Origin: Planctomycetota bacterium
GTDB taxonomy: Bacteria > Planctomycetota > Planctomycetia > Gemmatales > Gemmataceae
Reading direction: 5' to 3'
Length of the DNA: 64,000 nucleotides
NCBI GenBank assembly: GCA_021781415.1
Contig: JAJXWW010000052.1
Span: 1 to 64,000 of the forward strand
Shown here: one piece after another, positions 1 to 9,802 of the stretch
Numbering within the stretch: position 1 is the stretch's first letter
Layout: each line of letters begins with the position of its first letter
Notes under the pieces: generated by a model
Database searches by the model: none
Told to the model about the DNA's origin: nothing
Seen by the model: only the letters and a program-made list of their open reading frames with translations
Made by a program: the position numbers and the translations under genes

Positions 1-371
1 TCCAGGACGAGGATGGTTGCGAGGCCGTGTTGGACCGAGCCAAAGAACGCTTCCCGCGCCTGAAGAAGATTTGGGCGGATAGCCGCTATGCCTGCAAGCA
101 AACGCCCCGGTGTGTCTGGATGATCTATGGCTGGGTGCTGGAGATTGTGAGCCGGGCGAAGGGGGCAGTAGGCTTCACGCTGTTGCCCAAGCGTTGGATA
201 GTGGAGCGGACGTTTGGTTGGTTCGTGGGGTATCGTCGGCTGAGCAAGGACTATGAGCGGAACCCGCGTGTGAGCGAAACGATGGTATATGTGGCGATGA
301 TTCATCTAATGCTCCGGCGGTTACGACCCGCATGAACTATAAGAATGAGCCATTTGCAAACACGCTCTAAG
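1..371 (+). mobile_element. right end of an IS5-type insertion sequence (partial)
   Basis: The window opens inside an insertion sequence. It holds the 3' part of the transposase and about 35 bases of flank. The end lies near 367-371, where the motif tttgcaaacacgctc is followed by taa. I take this as the terminal inverted repeat because the reading frame of a minus-strand sigma-factor gene continues sensibly only to the right of it. The left end and the target duplication lie outside the window, so the exact boundary is inferred. Confidence 0.6.
3..335 (+). CDS. IS5-family transposase, C-terminal part (5' end outside window)
   Basis: The frame is open from the left edge, so this is the 3' portion of a longer gene, not a gene starting at the internal GTG at 27. 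The visible 110 residues contain the IADSRYAC-like segment (here W-A-D-S-R-Y) and the C-terminal signature V-E-R-T-F-G-W-F followed by RRLSKDYER, which carries the catalytic Glu of the DDE triad in IS5-type transposases (IS427/IS1031 style). The remaining DDE aspartates are upstream of the window. It acts on the ends of its own element. The protein ends MLRRL plus a few residues, typical of a complete C-terminus. Confidence 0.8.
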   Translation, partial: QDEDGCEAVLDRAKERFPRLKKIWADSRYACKQTPRCVWMIYGWVLEIVSRAKGAVGFTLLPKRWIVERTFGWFVGYRRLSKDYERNPRVSETMVYVAMIHLMLRRLRPA

Positions 372-787
372 CACTGTATCTTCCGTTGTTGGCCTTCTTG
401 CACTTCCTGTAGGATATTCGCCGCCGCCGGATCAAGTGCGACATTCGCTTCCTTTTTTTTGCAACTATACCTCTGCTCGCGCTGCTTACGGCGATGCTCG
501 CCGCGTTCCCAGTCCCGCACGTTCCTCCGCGCCGCCGCGGCGAGGTACCGATCCAAAGGAACGCCGTGAGACGCATCGAACCGCTCTGGATTCGCGCACT
601 CGTCGAGGAGCGCATCGTTGACGGCGTCTCGAATCACCTGCTCATCGGCTCGCCGAAAACATCGCGTCAACTCGCCAACGATCGGTTCCAGCAGAACCCC
701 CACGAGATCTTTCAATGCCGATCTATCCTTAGCGAGAAGACGCCGATGAATCTCCATGAGAATGGCTTGGTGTACTTGCACTTGCAT
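302..787 (-). pseudogene. ECF-like sigma-70 factor truncated by the IS insertion
   Basis: Residues 1 to about 139 resemble the N-terminal half (region 2) of the small sigma-70-like factors common in planctomycetes: a helix-rich start, then DAVNDALLD, a PERFD..GVPLDRYL segment and an AARRNVRDWERGEHRRK stretch. The last ~22 codons (after QRKIQCLE) read into the IS end and into the transposase in antisense, so region 4 (the -35 binding domain) is missing. The start ATG at 787 is the first methionine. The product is unlikely to work as a sigma factor. The family assignment rests on pattern only; another helix-rich DNA-binding protein is possible. Confidence 0.55.
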
Positions 788-1309
788 GAATCCACATCTC
801 GTTCGGGGCGAGGATTCTCTTTTATCTCTACCGAGATAGTGTTCTTTTCCTCAATCTGGATGACAGGAAATCCGCATATTTCGGATAAACATCACCGCTG
901 GACGCACGATCACGTTCGAGACAGAAGCTCTTGACTTGCGGACAGTCATGTCAAGGACAATTCTGTTTAGGAAAGGGGGGGGGGAAATCGGCGCTCGGCG
1001 CTCGGCGCTCGGCGCTCGGCGCTCGGCGCTCGGCGCTCGGCGCTTCAGAATGGGAATTCGTCCGCAGGTGATTAGCATGGGTGCAATCCTTCGGAGGCTC
1101 TCTATGGAAGCAACCAACACCCTGTTCTCGAATCGCTTGAATTGCATAGTACTTCACCGTGGCGTCTACGGCAATAGCCTTTTCCATTTCTCTGGTTTCA
1201 TTCGATTTGCATGGTGGACGGCGAAGAGAGCTTGACGTTCCCAAGGCGCGTCGTTGTGATAGGATGAGAGAGACTGTGTGATCCTCGAAGTAGAGAGTGC
1301 GGGAACAGG
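788..1309. other. intergenic region without a recognisable gene
   Basis: Between the truncated sigma-factor gene and accD no frame gives a protein I recognise. The only structure is the heptanucleotide array at 989-1044. Open frames crossing the array encode only the repeat product (ARRSALG units) and are not credible genes. The promoter of accD probably lies in the right third, but I cannot point to clear -35/-10 boxes. Confidence 0.5.
989..1044. repeat. eight tandem copies of the heptamer cggcgct
   Basis: The unit cggcgct is repeated eight times without interruption (56 bp), just after a run of ten G. The array is intergenic. A 7-bp unit is a typical slipped-strand microsatellite, so copy number may vary between isolates. 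Any regulatory effect on accD, about 265 bp downstream, is speculation. Confidence 0.9.
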
Positions 1310-2155
1310 ATGACGCCGAACGACGGCAAAACGGAGATGTCGCTACCGGAACGACCGAAGCGTGGTGTGCCGGAGGGACTGTGGATTCGCTGTCCGCAGT
1401 GCAAGGCCACCATCTTTCGCAAGGAGGTGGAGGCGCGGCTGAACGTCTGCCCGGAATGTACTTATCACTTCTATCTGCCGGCGCGCGACCGCATCGCACA
1501 GCTGCTCGATGCCGACAGCTTCGAGGAGTGGTTTACCGATCTGCGTCCGTGCGATCCATTGGAGTTTAAGGATCGTTTGCCCTATGCCGAACGCCTCCAG
1601 GCCGAACAGGCGAAGACGGGAATGCTCGATGCGGCGGTGGTGGGACGAGGCTTCATTCGCGGTCGGCCCGTCGTCTTCGGCGTCACCGATTTCGCCTTCA
1701 TGGCCGGCAGCATGGGTTCGGTCGTCGGCGAAAAGCTGACGCGCGCCGCCGAGGAGGCGACGCGCTTGCAGCTGCCGTTGTTGTTCGTCAGCGGTTCCGG
1801 CGGCGGCGCTCGGATGCAAGAAGGTATTCTGTCGCTGATGCAGATGGCCAAGATCTCGGCCGCGCTCGGTCGCTACGATCGCGCCGGTGGACTTTACATA
1901 TGCGTGTTGACCAATCCGACGATGGGCGGCGTGGCTGCCAGCTTCGCGCTCCAAGGAGACATCACCTTGGCCGAGCCGGGCGCGCTCATCGGCTTCGCCG
2001 GTAAGCGCACCATTTGGAACACGGTTCGCCTCGAACTGCCCGAAGGGTTCCAGACCAGCGAGTTCTTGCTCGAACACGGCTTCATCGACCGCATCGTACC
2101 GCGCAAAGATCTTCGCACCGAAGTGGCCAAGATCATCGACTACTGCGAACATTGA
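1310..2155 (+). CDS. accD: acetyl-CoA carboxylase carboxyltransferase subunit beta
   Basis: AccD, with AccA, transfers the carboxyl group from carboxybiotin to acetyl-CoA to give malonyl-CoA, the first step of fatty-acid synthesis. The 281-residue protein starts with the C4 zinc ribbon of AccD (CPQC at about 29-32 and CPEC at about 48-51). It continues with the crotonase-like carboxyltransferase core, including the [12 protein letters not shown] stretch that forms the acyl-CoA/oxyanion site and the [13 protein letters not shown] segment. Length and motifs match typical bacterial AccD. The ATG at 1310 follows a weak gaacagg ribosome site. accA is not adjacent. A 26-bp palindrome follows nine bases after the stop. 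Confidence 0.95.
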   Translation: MTPNDGKTEMSLPERPKRGVPEGLWIRCPQCKATIFRKEVEARLNVCPECTYHFYLPARDRIAQLLDADSFEEWFTDLRPCDPLEFKDRLPYAERLQAEQAKTGMLDAAVVGRGFIRGRPVVFGVTDFAFMAGSMGSVVGEKLTRAAEEATRLQLPLLFVSGSGGGARMQEGILSLMQMAKISAALGRYDRAGGLYICVLTNPTMGGVAASFALQGDITLAEPGALIGFAGKRTIWNTVRLELPEGFQTSEFLLEHGFIDRIVPRKDLRTEVAKIIDYCEH

Positions 2156-2164
2156 ATTTACGGT

Positions 2165-2224
2165 TAGCCGCGCCCCGAAGGGGAGCGCGGAGTTGCTCCC
2201 GCGCTCCCCTTCGGGGCGCGGCTA
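2165..2224. repeat. dispersed palindrome, copy 1 (perfect 26-bp stem)
   Basis: Left arm 2165-2190 and right arm 2199-2224 are exact reverse complements with an 8-base loop. It begins tagccgcg and ends cgcggcta, and ggt precedes it at 2162-2164. It lies between accD and the kinase gene, and the kinase ribosome site follows immediately. There is no T-run, so a role as intrinsic terminator is doubtful; it may be a REP-like element. Related copies are at 3128, 25997 and 27161. Confidence 0.85.
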
Positions 2225-2244
2225 GACAAGATGAGGGACTGTCC

Positions 2245-3114
2245 GTGGGACTGTTTAGTTGGTTTCAATCGAAGCCCAAGAGCAAGTTGCCGGTGGTCGA
2301 TGTGCGCCGGCGGTTTGAGTTGCTCAACCGCACCGGACAGGGCAGTATGTCCAAGGTGTGGCGCGCGCGCGACATGAGCCTCGGACGGACGGTGTGTCTC
2401 AAGCTGTTGGACAAGGAGAAGACGGCCAAGTTCGAGTTGCGTTTCGTCGGTTTGAACAAGCCCAAAGAAGGGGCGATTTGCACGTCGCTGCGGCATAAGA
2501 ACATCGTGCAGACGTTCGAGTACGGCATGACCACCGAAGGTGAGCCGTTTCTCGTGATGGAATTGGTCGATGGCATGGGGTTGAATTTCTTAATCGAGAC
2601 GAAGAGTCCGCAACTGGCGGGCAATCGGATTAGCATTCTCTCTCAGATCGCCGACTCTTTGGAATATCTGCACAACCAAGGTTTTTTGCACCGCGACATC
2701 TGCCCGCGCAACGTCATGGTGACGCGCGATGGCATCGTCAAGCTGATCGACTTCGGCTTAACCATTCCGAATCGTCCGGAGTTTTGCAAGCCCGGCAACC
2801 GTACTGGCACGCCGAACTATCTCGCACCGGAAGTGATTCGCCGCACGACGACGGACCATCGCGTCGATCTTTTCGCTTTGGGGGTCACGGCTTACGAAGT
2901 CTACACGACCGCGCTGCCGTGGGAAAAGGCTCAATCGTTGCAAACCTTGCTCAGCCACATGAACAGCCCCGGCAAAGATCCGCGCGAGCTGATGCCAAAA
3001 ATGGATGAGAAAACGTCGAGGTTTCTACTCAAGTCTATCGAGCGCGATCCGAGTCTACGTTTCCAAAACGCCGCCGAATTCCGCGAGGCACTGCAACATC
3101 TGCCGAAGGCGTAA
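2245..3114 (+). CDS. Hanks-type serine/threonine protein kinase (cytosolic, kinase domain only)
   Basis: The 289-residue protein is essentially one kinase domain. Visible elements are a glycine-rich loop (GQGSMSKVW, about 31-39), a lysine in CLKLL (Lys53), the catalytic loop HRDICPRN (149-156), DFG (169-171) and APE (194-196). All catalytic residues are present, so activity is likely. I chose the GTG at 2245 because a gaggg ribosome site lies 7 bases upstream and the protein begins MGLFSWFQSK, while the open frame further left runs through accD and the palindrome. No membrane segment or sensor domain is present, so it probably answers to a partner protein. Substrate unknown. Confidence 0.85.
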   Translation: MGLFSWFQSKPKSKLPVVDVRRRFELLNRTGQGSMSKVWRARDMSLGRTVCLKLLDKEKTAKFELRFVGLNKPKEGAICTSLRHKNIVQTFEYGMTTEGEPFLVMELVDGMGLNFLIETKSPQLAGNRISILSQIADSLEYLHNQGFLHRDICPRNVMVTRDGIVKLIDFGLTIPNRPEFCKPGNRTGTPNYLAPEVIRRTTTDHRVDLFALGVTAYEVYTTALPWEKAQSLQTLLSHMNSPGKDPRELMPKMDEKTSRFLLKSIERDPSLRFQNAAEFREALQHLPKA

Positions 3115-3127
3115 AATCCATCGAGGC

Positions 3128-3190
3128 GGTTGGCCGCGATCCGAAGGGGAGCGCGACTGCTTGGCACTCCCCATCGGATCGCGGCTAACC
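3128..3190. repeat. dispersed palindrome, copy 2
   Basis: Arms 3128-3151 and 3167-3190 (ggttggccgcg... / ...cgcggctaacc) pair with two mismatches over 24 bp and a 15-base spacer. It sits between the convergent ends of the kinase gene and the DUF1080 gene and could terminate transcription from both sides, but there is no T-run. Same family as the copies at 2165, 25997 and 27161. Confidence 0.85.
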
Positions 3191-3194
3191 GAAG

Positions 3195-3812
3195 TTATTT
3201 TGGAACGACCCCTTTGATCTCTCGAATGCGAAGATGGCGAAACTCCATCGGCGCTCCCTCGGCTTGCAGGCCGATGTAGCCTTTCGCCGGCTTGATTCCC
3301 GTCCCCTCCCAAGCCCGTTGGCCGTTGCACCAAAACGACACGTTGTCCCCCTTCACCACGACGCGCCACTCGTTCCATTCGCCGTGAGGCTTCTGTAGGG
3401 TAGGCACCGCTTTCGCCCCGCTCACCTTGCCGTTGATGAAGGCTCCCTCGCTGCCTTTGGCGAGATTGATTTGATTGGCACCTACCTTTTGGCCGCTGCG
3501 CAGGAAGAGTCCGCTGTTGTACTTTTCCTTCAGCGCTCGCCACTCCAAACGCAACTCAAAGTCCGCGTATTCCTTCTCGGTCGCCAAATGAGGCGAGCCG
3601 CCTCCGCTGAGGGCGAGGACTCCATCCTTTACTTTCCAGTTCGGCGCTTCCTTGGCTCCGTCGTCCTTGCCGCCGCTGAAACGCCAGCCGCTGAAATCCT
3701 TGCCGTTGAACAGCGGGACAAATCCCGCCTCCTTCTCGTCGTCGGCGAGGAGATTCGCCAGAGGCGCGAGGGAAATAAGCAGCAACAGCGATGCGCAATA
3801 CAGCTTTTTCAT
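3195..3812 (-). CDS. secreted DUF1080 (3-keto-disaccharide hydrolase-like) protein
   Basis: The 205-residue protein has a clear signal peptide (MKKLYCASLLLLISLAPLANLLA, cleavage near 23), so it is exported. The mature part is one DUF1080 domain: GFVPLFNGKDFSGW at its start, a beta-sandwich pattern with DFELRLEWRA, NSGLFLR, WNEWRVVVKGD and GYIGLQAEG, and the terminal FRHLRIREI. DUF1080 is a concanavalin-like fold greatly expanded in planctomycetes; some members hydrolyse 3-keto-glycosides. The substrate here is unknown. The gene is monocistronic, convergent with the kinase and divergent from the aldolase gene. Confidence 0.85.
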   Translation of the reverse strand: MKKLYCASLLLLISLAPLANLLADDEKEAGFVPLFNGKDFSGWRFSGGKDDGAKEAPNWKVKDGVLALSGGGSPHLATEKEYADFELRLEWRALKEKYNSGLFLRSGQKVGANQINLAKGSEGAFINGKVSGAKAVPTLQKPHGEWNEWRVVVKGDNVSFWCNGQRAWEGTGIKPAKGYIGLQAEGAPMEFRHLRIREIKGVVPK

Positions 3813-3945
3813 GGAGAGGCTCCCAATGGGTGGAAACTTTTGGACGTGGACATTGTATGAAATCGACCGCTTGTTCTCCGTGCCGAGATGCCTAGAATAG
3901 CTGCTGTTGTAACGTCAAAATTGCTCTTGACACGAGGCCTGTTCC

Positions 3946-5040
3946 ATGTCTCACGCTCGTAGCGTTTCTCGCCTGTTAGCCCTCGATCTGACGCCCGGCA
4001 AACTGCGCGGCTTACAGCGCATCTGCAACGCCAACGGCACCCTCACGATGGTGGCCACGGATCAGAATAACTCCATGATCCGCATGATTAAGGACAGTCT
4101 CAAAAAGAAGGGAGAAAACCGCGAGCCGACTTATTCCGAATTGGTCGAGGCCAAAGTCGATCTCGCCGACGCGCTGAGCCAACACGCCAGCGCCGTCCTC
4201 GTCGATGGCTACTACGGCGCGTGGAACACCATCGCCAGTTTTCATCTCCCCGCCAACGTGGGCATGTTGGTCCGCGTCGAGAAGTCCGCCGCTCGCGAAA
4301 GCTCCGTCGGCGCTCCGCTCGGCGAAATCGAGCCGGGCTGGGGCGTGGATAAGATCAAACGGATGGGTGCCGATGCTGTGAAACTGTTGGCTCAGTTCGA
4401 GCCGACCGAGCCGGAGAGCGCCGAGCATCAGTTCGCCCTCATCGAACAGGTTTACGAAGAGTGTCAACGACATGACATTTTAATGCTCTTGGAGACGATC
4501 GCCTTCCCGTTCGGCGGCGAGAACAAGGATAGCAAGAGTTTTCTCGATCGCAAGGCCGAGACGGTCATCGAAAGCGCCCGCTACCTGAGCCGCTATTGCG
4601 ACATCTACAAGGCCGAGTTCCCCGGTTGGCTGGGCAAGAACAGCGACAGCACATTGATGGATAATCTTCGCGCTCTGGATGCGGCGTCGGAGCGTCCGTG
4701 GGTGTTGCTCAGCGCCGGAGTCGATTTCCCGAAATATAAGAATCAAGTCGAGATGGCCGTCGCCTGCGGAGCCAGCGGCGTGCTGGGTGGCCGAGCCTTT
4801 TGGAAAGAGTATTTCTTGCAAGACGGCCCAGAGGCGCGCAGTCGTTTCGCGCGCGGCGAATGCACCGATCGCGTTCGCCAAATCGACGAGATCGTCAAGG
4901 CGAAAGCCAAACCCTGGTTCGTGCGCTACGGGATGAGTCAGGAACAACTTCACGCCATGCGCGCCGCCGCGGGCTGGCACTTCCGCTACGGCGGAGGCAT
5001 TGGCCCCATGGCCGGCACGGTCCAGGGCGAGGGATATTAA
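3946..5040 (+). CDS. tagatose 1,6-bisphosphate aldolase-like protein (LacD family)
   Basis: The 364-residue protein matches the class I LacD-type aldolases, which split tagatose 1,6-bisphosphate into dihydroxyacetone phosphate and glyceraldehyde 3-phosphate. Seen are TPGKLRGLQRICN near the start, the VATDQNNS strand, VLVDGYYGAW, DAVKLL (strand holding a phosphate-side lysine), the DIYKAEFPG segment whose lysine fits the Schiff-base position, and a C-terminal ASGVLGGRAFWKE phosphate-binding turn. Length is close to LacD (about 325) with short extensions. There are no other lactose/tagatose genes nearby, so the physiological substrate may differ. Start ATG at 3946 is the first in frame. Confidence 0.75.
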   Translation: MSHARSVSRLLALDLTPGKLRGLQRICNANGTLTMVATDQNNSMIRMIKDSLKKKGENREPTYSELVEAKVDLADALSQHASAVLVDGYYGAWNTIASFHLPANVGMLVRVEKSAARESSVGAPLGEIEPGWGVDKIKRMGADAVKLLAQFEPTEPESAEHQFALIEQVYEECQRHDILMLLETIAFPFGGENKDSKSFLDRKAETVIESARYLSRYCDIYKAEFPGWLGKNSDSTLMDNLRALDAASERPWVLLSAGVDFPKYKNQVEMAVACGASGVLGGRAFWKEYFLQDGPEARSRFARGECTDRVRQIDEIVKAKAKPWFVRYGMSQEQLHAMRAAAGWHFRYGGGIGPMAGTVQGEGY

Positions 5041-5052
5041 CTTTTTCAGCCT

Positions 5053-5087
5053 GCGGCGTCAGCATGGCATACCCTTGCTGACGCCGC
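5053..5087. terminator. hairpin between convergent genes (probable terminator)
   Basis: Arms gcggcgtcagca (5053-5064) and tgctgacgccgc (5076-5087) form a perfect 12-bp stem 13 bases after the aldolase stop. A modest pyrimidine-rich stretch follows on the plus strand. It lies between the aldolase gene and the convergent TOPRIM gene. Confidence 0.6.
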
Positions 5088-5135
5088 CTTCATTTCGTCC
5101 TAATGGAAAAGTCGGCCCCAAGAGATGCGATCGAT

Positions 5136-5753
5136 TCAGTCGATGAACATGGCTTTAATCCAATCGATGAACGGCGCAACTACGCTGCGATGAGCGTCGA
5201 TGTATTTCGCCGTTATGGCTTGGCCCATAGGTTTTCCCGGATGCTCCTGAATCGCTAACCATGCGTGAATCCGAGCCTTGGGTAATCGTGCATTTGGGCA
5301 TAGACGGTCTTCCAACGGGATGCCGTCCAGGAATCGATCGACTGGCGGTAGTAGCTTATCGGACTCTGGGACGAGGAAAGCCAAAAAGCTCTCCAACGTG
5401 CCCGGCAGGGTGTTGTCCGGCATGAGCCAAGCTCCGACACGAAGACCGTCCTTCATCTGAATTACACTACCGAGTTGCGTTGGCACCTCCGGAACCTCCT
5501 CGCAGCCGCCGTCAATCAATCGACTCCTCAATTGTTCCCAGCGTGCTTGGATGTTCTCATCTGCATCCAACACGACGCCAAATTGCTCCAGATTGCTTGC
5601 CTTGAGGCGGACAGGGATGGATTCCAACAATGGCTCGATTCCACCTGCAATCTCTACCTTGAAAGTCTCCGAAACATTATGAGCCTTCAAGAGTGCCCAT
5701 ATCACATGCCGATCGTCTTGTCCTTCCACAAGAAGCATACGCAGACCCATCAT
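5136..5753 (-). CDS. TOPRIM-fold protein (DUF3226-like), partner of the upstream ATPase
   Basis: A 205-residue protein that begins with the TOPRIM pattern: LLVEGQDD (glutamate at about 10) followed by GVVLDADEN (DxD at about 62-64), the acidic set that binds metal in OLD nucleases, primases and RNase M5. The rest resembles DUF3226. Its ATG overlaps the ATPase stop as ATGA, so the two are translationally coupled and probably act together. ATPase plus TOPRIM pairs include OLD-like and PARIS-type anti-phage systems, where the TOPRIM protein is a nuclease effector. That role here is inference from architecture; no phage or defence genes flank it. Confidence 0.65.
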   Translation of the reverse strand: MMGLRMLLVEGQDDRHVIWALLKAHNVSETFKVEIAGGIEPLLESIPVRLKASNLEQFGVVLDADENIQARWEQLRSRLIDGGCEEVPEVPTQLGSVIQMKDGLRVGAWLMPDNTLPGTLESFLAFLVPESDKLLPPVDRFLDGIPLEDRLCPNARLPKARIHAWLAIQEHPGKPMGQAITAKYIDAHRSVVAPFIDWIKAMFID

Positions 5754-6931
5754 CGCACCTCGATTTCATCCCGCGCCACGATGGCAAGTTCCTTTTGGTC
5801 GAATAAAACCGCCTTCGTAGCTAAAGGTTGACGATCGAGCCGGATGAGCATGGCCTGTGCATCGGGGACATCGACTGCGGCCGCCTGAAGGCCGAGGATA
5901 CAGTCCCACGAGTGCGAGGTGGCGAAGACCTGGACTTTGTGGAGCTTGGAAATCCGGAGGATAAACCGCCACAAATCGGGAAGGACCGTGTAATGAATGC
6001 CGTTCTCCACCTCATCGAGGAGAATGAGGGGATCGAGAGGAGGCTCTTCAACATCTCGGTCGAGGAACAGTTGTTCGCCTTCAGAGTCTACCCCTTCTCT
6101 CCGTCCGGCCCGCGCGCATTCAAGAGCAAGGGCGATTTGAAACATGCGTGCCGTGCCGTCCCCCAAACTTTTGAGGGGAACGGGAACGGCATCCCCAGCC
6201 ATCTTAATCAATACCAGTCTCTCGCCTCTTCGTGCTGGGTGTTCGACGAGGTTGATGCGTTCGACAGGAGCGATGATTTTGAGGCAGTCGATGACGCGCT
6301 GTTCGGCATCGTGAAGAGCAACTGAGTCCCACCAGCGCGCGATCTCCCGATCCGAGACACCACGGGCTGAGACGAAAGCCGGCCGCGTCACATTATCGTA
6401 CCCTGCGGGGTGGCGAAGACGCCTGGCGTCGATGTGCTGAAAGGGATAAATTGCCTTTTGAGTATTCCCCCATGTCACAACGAGGCCGGGCATCGAGTTC
6501 AGTTCGTCCTTCGGGTCGTTCTCTGTCAACACATGCAGAGTATAGCCGACGCCAACGCTTTCGCGAGATCGGATGCGTGTGAGTCTACGCGACTGAATCT
6601 TTAGTATTTGGCTACCGTCGTCAATCGGTCCGAGGCGAAACGCAGCTGGCCCGACTCTTCCAGCGGGAAGACGATGAAACAGCGTTGCGACACGCAAGTG
6701 GAACTCCGATTCATCGGGGTCAACCTGCGCATCGGTTATCACTTCGTCTCGTTCGAGAAGGAGGTTCCTCAGCGCCGTCAGATTTCCGCCGGAGGCATAC
6801 AACCGAAGCGCCTCCAGAAACATGGTTTTCCCTACATTGTTGCGCCCCACGATCAGGTTTACCCTACCGAGGCGATCGACGCGAAGTCGATGAAAGCTGC
6901 GGAAATCCTCGATCTCAAAGTTGCTTAGCAC
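5750..6931 (-). CDS. SMC/ABC-like AAA ATPase (AAA_15/AAA_21 type)
   Basis: The 393-residue protein opens with the RecF/SMC-like motif FEIEDFRSF and Walker A IVGRNNVGKT (about 26-35). It ends with an ABC signature-like LGDGTAR, Walker B LILLDEVENG and a switch histidine in ATSHSWD. The two halves are separated by about 200 residues without obvious coiled coil. I chose GTG 6931 because a perfect aaggaga site lies 5 bases upstream; the frame remains open further left to 7009 without another ribosome site. It overlaps the TOPRIM gene by 4 bases. The arrangement resembles a split OLD protein: ATPase sensor and separate nuclease. Confidence 0.7.
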   Translation of the reverse strand: MLSNFEIEDFRSFHRLRVDRLGRVNLIVGRNNVGKTMFLEALRLYASGGNLTALRNLLLERDEVITDAQVDPDESEFHLRVATLFHRLPAGRVGPAAFRLGPIDDGSQILKIQSRRLTRIRSRESVGVGYTLHVLTENDPKDELNSMPGLVVTWGNTQKAIYPFQHIDARRLRHPAGYDNVTRPAFVSARGVSDREIARWWDSVALHDAEQRVIDCLKIIAPVERINLVEHPARRGERLVLIKMAGDAVPVPLKSLGDGTARMFQIALALECARAGRREGVDSEGEQLFLDRDVEEPPLDPLILLDEVENGIHYTVLPDLWRFILRISKLHKVQVFATSHSWDCILGLQAAAVDVPDAQAMLIRLDRQPLATKAVLFDQKELAIVARDEIEVR

Positions 6932-7357
6932 GAGATCTCCTTGGCTAAGGGGGGCTAGGTAGGTCTTCCCGCCAGTACATGCGCTCTCGGGTTGAATCGG
7001 ATTTCTCACGAAGGCTAGGAACCCTGTCTATTCTATCCATTGGTCCAGTCGAACGACATCCTCCTTTTCGAAACGGCTCCGTCTGCCGTTGGAGGTGAGC
7101 ATCGCTTGCGCAGACCCTGAAATGTGTTCGGCCAAGCTAGAATCTCCGCGGAAAACGTTGGGGACAATTCGATTGATAGACCAAATATTTTTTCCTTTCC
7201 TCGCCGATGGAAGATGATACGATGGCCGTATCCGTCGATTTTCTATTTCCTGACAGGGAAAAGGGGGCGGGGGCGAAAAACCCCCGAAACGCCATCCCCA
7301 TCACCCCAACTCCTCTCCCACTGAGTGCAGGGGGAGAGGGGCTTTTGGGACAGACAC
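6932..7357. other. intergenic region with a repeat element
   Basis: This holds the upstream region of the ATPase gene and the downstream region of eno (both minus strand). No convincing protein is visible in any frame. It contains the cctctccc/gggagagg hairpin at 7312-7340, a copy of an element also seen near 50.5 kb. Confidence 0.5.
7312..7340. repeat. ctctcccc palindromic repeat, single copy
   Basis: cctctccc ... ctgagtgcag ... gggagagg forms a short hairpin preceded by ccatcaccccaac and followed by ggctttt. The same core (ctctcccc, ctgagt-cag, ggggagagggg) occurs at 50503-50615, again in a 3' intergenic position. It may serve as part of the enolase terminator, but the main point is that it is a dispersed element. 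Confidence 0.65.
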
Positions 7358-9173
<1,816 letters not shown>

Positions 9174-9542
9174 CTATCTGCCGATGGGGAGACTGCGCAC
9201 GCGATGGCGGCCGTCTTCGACGATTAAGATAGCTCCTTGTGCCAAATCGACGCTCGATTGGTTCAGCACGTCCTCAAGGCGTTGCATCACGAAGCTGGCC
9301 CGCGTATTCCGTAGCCGAAACAGGATGACGCTGACGAGTTGTTCGCCGCTGGCGGCCAGGATTTCACCGAAATCCAGATCGAAGGTCAGCACGATCCGCT
9401 GTTCATTGGCTGCCTATTGGAAAATCTCGCCATTCGGTAGGCGTTGCAGTCCCTCGTCGCGCAGATGGACCGCCTCGTGGCCCTGCGTGTGTAACCATTC
9501 GACGACTTGCTGCGATACGCCCATGTCTGCCAGGAAACGCAT
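9174..9542 (-). pseudogene. DUF5615 PIN-like toxin gene with an in-frame stop
   Basis: Reading from ATG 9542 gives MRFLADMGVSQQVVEWL, then LRDEGLQRLPNGEIFQ, a TAG stop (9414-9416), and in the same frame AANEQRIVLTFDLDFGEI to a natural end at 9174. Together this is a complete DUF5615 protein of about 121 residues: LAD and the LTFDLDFG segment hold the acidic residues of the PIN-like fold. The single nonsense codon breaks it after residue 42. It directly follows a DUF433 antitoxin gene, the usual partner. The toxin is therefore probably inactive unless the stop is read through or the TAG is a sequencing error. Confidence 0.8.
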
Positions 9543-9554
9543 GCCCTTTCTCCG

Positions 9555-9770
9555 TCAAGCGGGTCGAACTTGCTCGTGCGTCAACCAGGCAGCGTATTCG
9601 AGCGCTTGCTGAATGTCTTCCCGTTCCAAGTCGGGATACCCGTGCAGCACTTCGTCCCAGGTGGCCCCGTGGGCGATCTGTCCCACTACGACGGACGCGG
9701 GAATCCGCATGCCCCGAATGCATGCTCGACCACCCATGATCCGGGATTCAAACGTAATGCGATCGAACAT
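9555..9770 (-). CDS. DUF433 antitoxin of a DUF5615-type toxin-antitoxin pair
   Basis: The 71-residue protein is a typical DUF433 member: [25 protein letters not shown], then a helix-turn-helix-like [26 protein letters not shown]. Members of this family bind DNA and pair with DUF5615/PIN-like toxins. It starts 13 bases upstream of the toxin remnant and keeps an intact frame. With the toxin broken it may now be only a DNA-binding orphan. Start ATG at 9770 follows a gaggagaaagcc stretch. Confidence 0.85.
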   Translation of the reverse strand: MFDRITFESRIMGGRACIRGMRIPASVVVGQIAHGATWDEVLHGYPDLEREDIQQALEYAAWLTHEQVRPA

Positions 9771-9802
9771 GGCTTTCTCCTCGTACTCTCACCTTGGCCG
9801 AC

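Noticed and set aside
989-1044. possible CRISPR-like repeat array
   Set aside because: Units are 7 bp with no spacers, so it is a microsatellite. No CRISPR array or cas gene was seen anywhere in the window.
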